Of a stretch of 7,007 nt of DNA, positions 4,944-7,007 are shown piece by piece; the stretch's first letter is position 1; every line of letters starts with the position of its first letter. The position numbers were made by a program, and so were the translations under genes. The notes beneath the pieces were generated by a model, which saw only the letters and a list, made by a program, of their open reading frames with translations, ran no database searches and had not been told where the DNA came from. This stretch comes from an uncultured Clostridia bacterium (GTDB lineage Bacteria; Bacillota; Clostridia; Christensenellales; Borkfalkiaceae): the NCBI GenBank assembly GCA_947629875.1, contig CANRFK010000076.1, positions 1 to 7,007 of the forward strand. The letters are read 5' to 3'.

Positions 4944-5840
4944 GAGTGAATCTTTCCCAAAGTCCCCCAGCGCCCTCTTTGCGTTCCCAAGCGCAATTTT
5001 TTCCGCCACGCGCGCGCCAAACGCCCCTTCCAAATCGGAAAGCAGCCTCGGCACGTCGGCGGGGCTTTTCACATACGCGTTCACGGGCGCGCCGTCAAAG
5101 TCGCTCCCCAGCGCCAAAACGTCCTCGCCGCCCACCCGCAAAATGTGCCGCGCGTGGGCCAAAATCGCCGCCCGCTGCCCCTCGGCGCTGCCGTCCGCCG
5201 CCAAAAATTTTGCCACAAAGTACAGCCCGACGACCCCGCCGCTCTCCGCCACGGCGCGGATGCCCCCGTCCGCCAAATTTCGGGGGTGAAAAAACACCTC
5301 GCGCGCCCCCGCATGGCTGGCAACAAAGAGCGCGCCCATCTCCCTGCAAATTTTTGCGACGTCGAGCAAAAGCCCGTCGCTCCCGTGCGCCACGTCGGGG
5401 ATCATGCCCATCCCGCACATCCGCTCCACGCAAGCCCGCCCGAACGCCGTCAGCCCGCCCCTGCTCCCGTTCGCCGTGCCCAATTTGTTGTCCCTGTTCC
5501 ACGTCAGCCCCATCATCTTTACGCCGCGGGCGAAGAGGGCGTCCAGCCTCTCCAAATCTTCCCCTATGGCCTCCCCGCCCTCGACGGTGAGCATGGCGGC
5601 AACGCCCCTTTCAAACGCCCCGCGCGAACCCCGCACCGCAGTCCGAAAGCCCTCCCTCTTGCACATCTCATCAAATTTATCGCACAGCACCGCCGCCCGT
5701 TCGTATCCCTCTCCCCTCGTGCCGTCCACAAAAGCGGCGAAGCATTGCAGGGCGCACCCGCCCGCGCGCAAATTTTCCGCAGTAACACAAGCGACGCCCT
5801 CCTTTGTGAGAGCGTCGCAATGCAAATCGATGTAATTCAT
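4926..5840 (-). CDS. Membrane dipeptidase family (peptidase M19) zinc hydrolase
   Basis: This 304-residue protein is a complete member of the renal/membrane dipeptidase (M19) family, binuclear zinc hydrolases that cleave dipeptides, including those with D-residues. The metal ligands are all in place: H7 and D9 in DLHCD, E87 in TVEGGEAI, H152 in DVAH and H176 in ASHAGAR. R187 in HPRNL and D247 in GSDFDG line the substrate side. LTWNRDN at 112-118 is also typical. No signal peptide or membrane segment is seen, so it is probably cytoplasmic despite the family name. The ATG at 5838-5840 overlaps the spoVM stop as ATGA. Its only purine-rich sequence, AGGGG, abuts the ATG, so translation is probably coupled to spoVM. 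The start cannot be much later because H7 and D9 are essential. The physiological substrate is unknown. Confidence 0.9.
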   Translation of the reverse strand: MNYIDLHCDALTKEGVACVTAENLRAGGCALQCFAAFVDGTRGEGYERAAVLCDKFDEMCKREGFRTAVRGSRGAFERGVAAMLTVEGGEAIGEDLERLDALFARGVKMMGLTWNRDNKLGTANGSRGGLTAFGRACVERMCGMGMIPDVAHGSDGLLLDVAKICREMGALFVASHAGAREVFFHPRNLADGGIRAVAESGGVVGLYFVAKFLAADGSAEGQRAAILAHARHILRVGGEDVLALGSDFDGAPVNAYVKSPADVPRLLSDLEGAFGARVAEKIALGNAKRALGDFGKDSLALRPR

Positions 5841-5902
5841 CCCCTGTAGAACAGCCGCACGATACAGCCGAGCGCCCTCGGCAGTTTGATACAGATGATC
5901 AT
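5837..5902 (-). CDS. spoVM: SpoVM-like sporulation microprotein (21 residues)
   Basis: A 21-codon gene between thiN and the dipeptidase matches the core of SpoVM, the 26-residue amphipathic helix of Bacillus subtilis that recognises the convex forespore membrane and anchors the SpoIVA coat platform. Residues 5-16 read IKLPRALGCIVR, against IKLPKFLGGIVR in B. subtilis as I recall it. The proline important for curvature sensing corresponds to P8. Position supports this: spoVM follows thiN in B. subtilis too. The ATG overlaps the thiN stop (ATGA, 5899-5902) and the stop overlaps the dipeptidase ATG (5837-5840). A purine-rich ribosome binding site lies at 5904-5912. The N-terminus is one residue shorter and the C-terminus about four shorter than in B. 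subtilis. A gene this short is easily missed by gene callers. Confidence 0.85.
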   Translation of the reverse strand: MIICIKLPRALGCIVRLFYRG

Positions 5903-6525
5903 ACTCCCTCCCCGTTCAAAATGACGAGCACATCTCCCTTTTCCACCGTAAACGAAATTTCGCCCTGCGCGACATTGGAGACGCCGCGCGTCGAGCCGTA
6001 AAAGAGCCACAGATCGTCCGCGGCGTATTTCAGCCCCCGCATCTTCATGATATGCGCGTCGCCGCCGAAAGGCAACAGTGATACGGTCTGCCCCTTTTTG
6101 CAGAAAAACCGCTGTTCGCCCGCGCCGACGAGCACGATATCCGCGCCGTTCGTCTTGAGCGCGGCGTATAAAACGCCCGCCGCCTTCGCCTTGTATAAGA
6201 GGTGCAGATTGCCGAGAAAGTGATCCTCGCGCCCGCCCCCGCCGCCGTAAAACACGATGTCCCGCGCGCCGAGTTCCAGCGCCCGATCCACGGCGAGTTC
6301 ACCGTCCGTCTCATTCTTTTCGGCGGGAAAGGTCATGCGCGGCGCGGGCACGGGCATTTCGTCCAAGGAGTCGAAGTCGCCCAAATTTTCGTCGATCTTC
6401 ACCCTGCCCTTCGCCCACGAATACGCCCCGTCGCAGCAGATGACGTAGGCGTTCTCTGTGCAAATTTCGCCGCGATACGGTTCGCCGTTCAGGAGAATGA
6501 CGGCGCAATTTTTCCCGCCGTTCAT
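5899..6525 (-). CDS. thiN: Thiamine pyrophosphokinase
   Basis: This 208-residue protein has the full thiamine pyrophosphokinase pattern. It transfers pyrophosphate from ATP to thiamine, making the cofactor thiamine diphosphate in the cytoplasm. Motifs in order: ICCDGAY (29-35), GDFDSLD (49-55), FPAEKNETDGELAVDRAL (66-83), the nucleotide-binding GGGGREDHFLGN (95-106), then in the C-terminal beta-sandwich SLLPFGG (149-155), GLKYAADD (164-171) and GVSNVAQGE (181-189). Length is normal for the bacterial enzyme (about 210). The ATG at 6525 overlaps the rpe stop as ATGA. A reading that starts further upstream (6747) would overlap rpe by over 200 bp in another frame and adds an Arg-rich non-homologous tail, so it is rejected. 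AAAGG upstream is a modest ribosome binding site; coupling to rpe is likely. Confidence 0.95.
   Translation of the reverse strand: MNGGKNCAVILLNGEPYRGEICTENAYVICCDGAYSWAKGRVKIDENLGDFDSLDEMPVPAPRMTFPAEKNETDGELAVDRALELGARDIVFYGGGGGREDHFLGNLHLLYKAKAAGVLYAALKTNGADIVLVGAGEQRFFCKKGQTVSLLPFGGDAHIMKMRGLKYAADDLWLFYGSTRGVSNVAQGEISFTVEKGDVLVILNGEGV
5904..5912 (-). promoter_or_regulatory. Ribosome binding site of spoVM inside the end of thiN
   Basis: GGGAGGGAG on the minus strand lies within the last codons of thiN, just before the spoVM ATG at 5902. Its presence supports real translation of the 21-codon gene. Confidence 0.65.
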
Positions 6526-7007
6526 CCGCGCAGCCTTTTTATGGTCGCCGCCATATCGGGGGCGCGGAACACGGTACTGCCCGCCACAATGACGTTCGCG
6601 CCCGCCGCAACGACGTCCTTCACATTGGCCTCGGTGATACCGCCATCCACCTCGATGTCGAGGTCGGGCTTCCCGCATTTCACGCAAAATTCTCGCAATA
6701 TATGCAGTTTTTCGAGGGTCTCGGGCAAAAACGCCTGTCCGCCCCAACCGGGGTGCACACTCATGACGAGGATCATATCCGCGCCCGCTTCCACGGCGGG
6801 GAACACCCGTTCAACGGGGGTCTCGGGATTGACGACCGCCCCCTTCTTCACGCCGAGCGCAGCAATTTTGGGGAAGAGCGCCGCGGGATCGCACGCCTCG
6901 ACGTGCACGGTGATGATGTCCGCCCCCGCTGCCGCGAACTCCTCGATGTGCGTCTCGGGGTGGAGCACCATGAGGTGGCAGTCGAGGGGCAACTTGGTAT
7001 GCGGACG
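6522..7007 (-). CDS. rpe: Ribulose-phosphate 3-epimerase, 5' end outside window
   Basis: The C-terminal 161 residues of Rpe, the cytoplasmic pentose phosphate enzyme that interconverts D-ribulose 5-phosphate and D-xylulose 5-phosphate on a TIM barrel. Seen in order: KLPLDCHLMV (with the metal-ligand His), ITVHVEA, MSVHPGWGGQAF, IEVDGGI (catalytic Asp) and VAGSTVF (phosphate binding). The frame stays open to 7007 through RPHTK, which fits the family, so the TTG at 6992 is not the start. About 60 N-terminal residues are missing. It is the first visible gene of the operon rpe-thiN-spoVM-dipeptidase; in B. subtilis rsgA (cpgA) precedes rpe, so that gene is expected just outside. Confidence 0.97.
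   Translation of the reverse strand, partial: RPHTKLPLDCHLMVLHPETHIEEFAAAGADIITVHVEACDPAALFPKIAALGVKKGAVVNPETPVERVFPAVEAGADMILVMSVHPGWGGQAFLPETLEKLHILREFCVKCGKPDLDIEVDGGITEANVKDVVAAGANVIVAGSTVFRAPDMAATIKRLRG

Noticed and set aside
4667..5590. Long plus-strand frames opposite the dipeptidase and across the repeat region
   Set aside because: Pro/Arg/Ser-rich low-complexity translation of GC-rich repeats and antisense DNA; the minus-strand dipeptidase has all its catalytic residues.
6526..6747. N-terminal extension of thiN starting at 6747
   Set aside because: It overlaps rpe in another frame and encodes an Arg-rich stretch unrelated to the family; the ATG at 6525 gives a normal-length enzyme.

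Overview
The window looks like chromosomal DNA of a spore-forming Clostridia-type Firmicute, probably one of the GC-rich uncultured gut lineages. The lineage is an inference. It rests on a Firmicutes gene block with the order rpe-thiN-spoVM-rpmB-yloU-fakA, a SpoVM-like sporulation microprotein, strong GGAGG-type ribosome binding sites, and a BspA-type leucine-rich-repeat lipoprotein. All genes except rpmB lie on the minus strand. The order and the opposed rpmB are what I recall for Bacillus subtilis. Here, however, two extra genes sit between spoVM and rpmB.

Layout from high to low coordinates, which is the direction of minus-strand transcription. (1) 7007-4926 is a tightly packed operon: rpe (its N-terminus lies outside the window), thiN, a 21-codon spoVM-like gene and an M19-family membrane dipeptidase. 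Each is joined to the next by a 4-nt ATGA overlap. It ends in a 15-bp perfect hairpin whose loop contains the dipeptidase stop codon. (2) 4925-4399 is a 527-bp non-coding stretch. It holds a cluster of GC-rich palindromic repeats, then a good promoter, a 111-bp imperfect inverted repeat at the start of the presumed transcript, and a textbook intrinsic terminator, all upstream of the next gene. This arrangement suggests an attenuator-type leader. (3) 4398-2716 encodes a 560-residue secreted lipoprotein with a Gly/Ser linker, a His/Cys-rich segment and BspA-like repeats. Its first 40% is GC-rich like its neighbours and the remainder is clearly AT-richer. (4) 2715-2443 holds a second copy of the GC-rich repeat and two hairpins, the one nearer rpmB being its terminator. 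(5) 2442-2254 (+) is rpmB (L28). (6) 2253-2038 carries divergent promoters for rpmB and yloU. (7) 2037-1 is yloU (Asp23/Gls24 family) followed by fakA (fatty acid kinase), which runs to the window edge and lacks only its last few residues.

The housekeeping genes cover pentose phosphate metabolism (Rpe), thiamine diphosphate synthesis (ThiN), translation (L28), and fatty acid activation with an envelope-type Asp23 protein (FakA, YloU). The unusual parts are the tiny spoVM gene fused by overlap to a dipeptidase gene that has no usable ribosome binding site of its own, and the repeat-flanked lipoprotein gene with its structured, terminator-containing leader. Nothing CRISPR-like, no tRNA or rRNA gene, and no transposase was seen.
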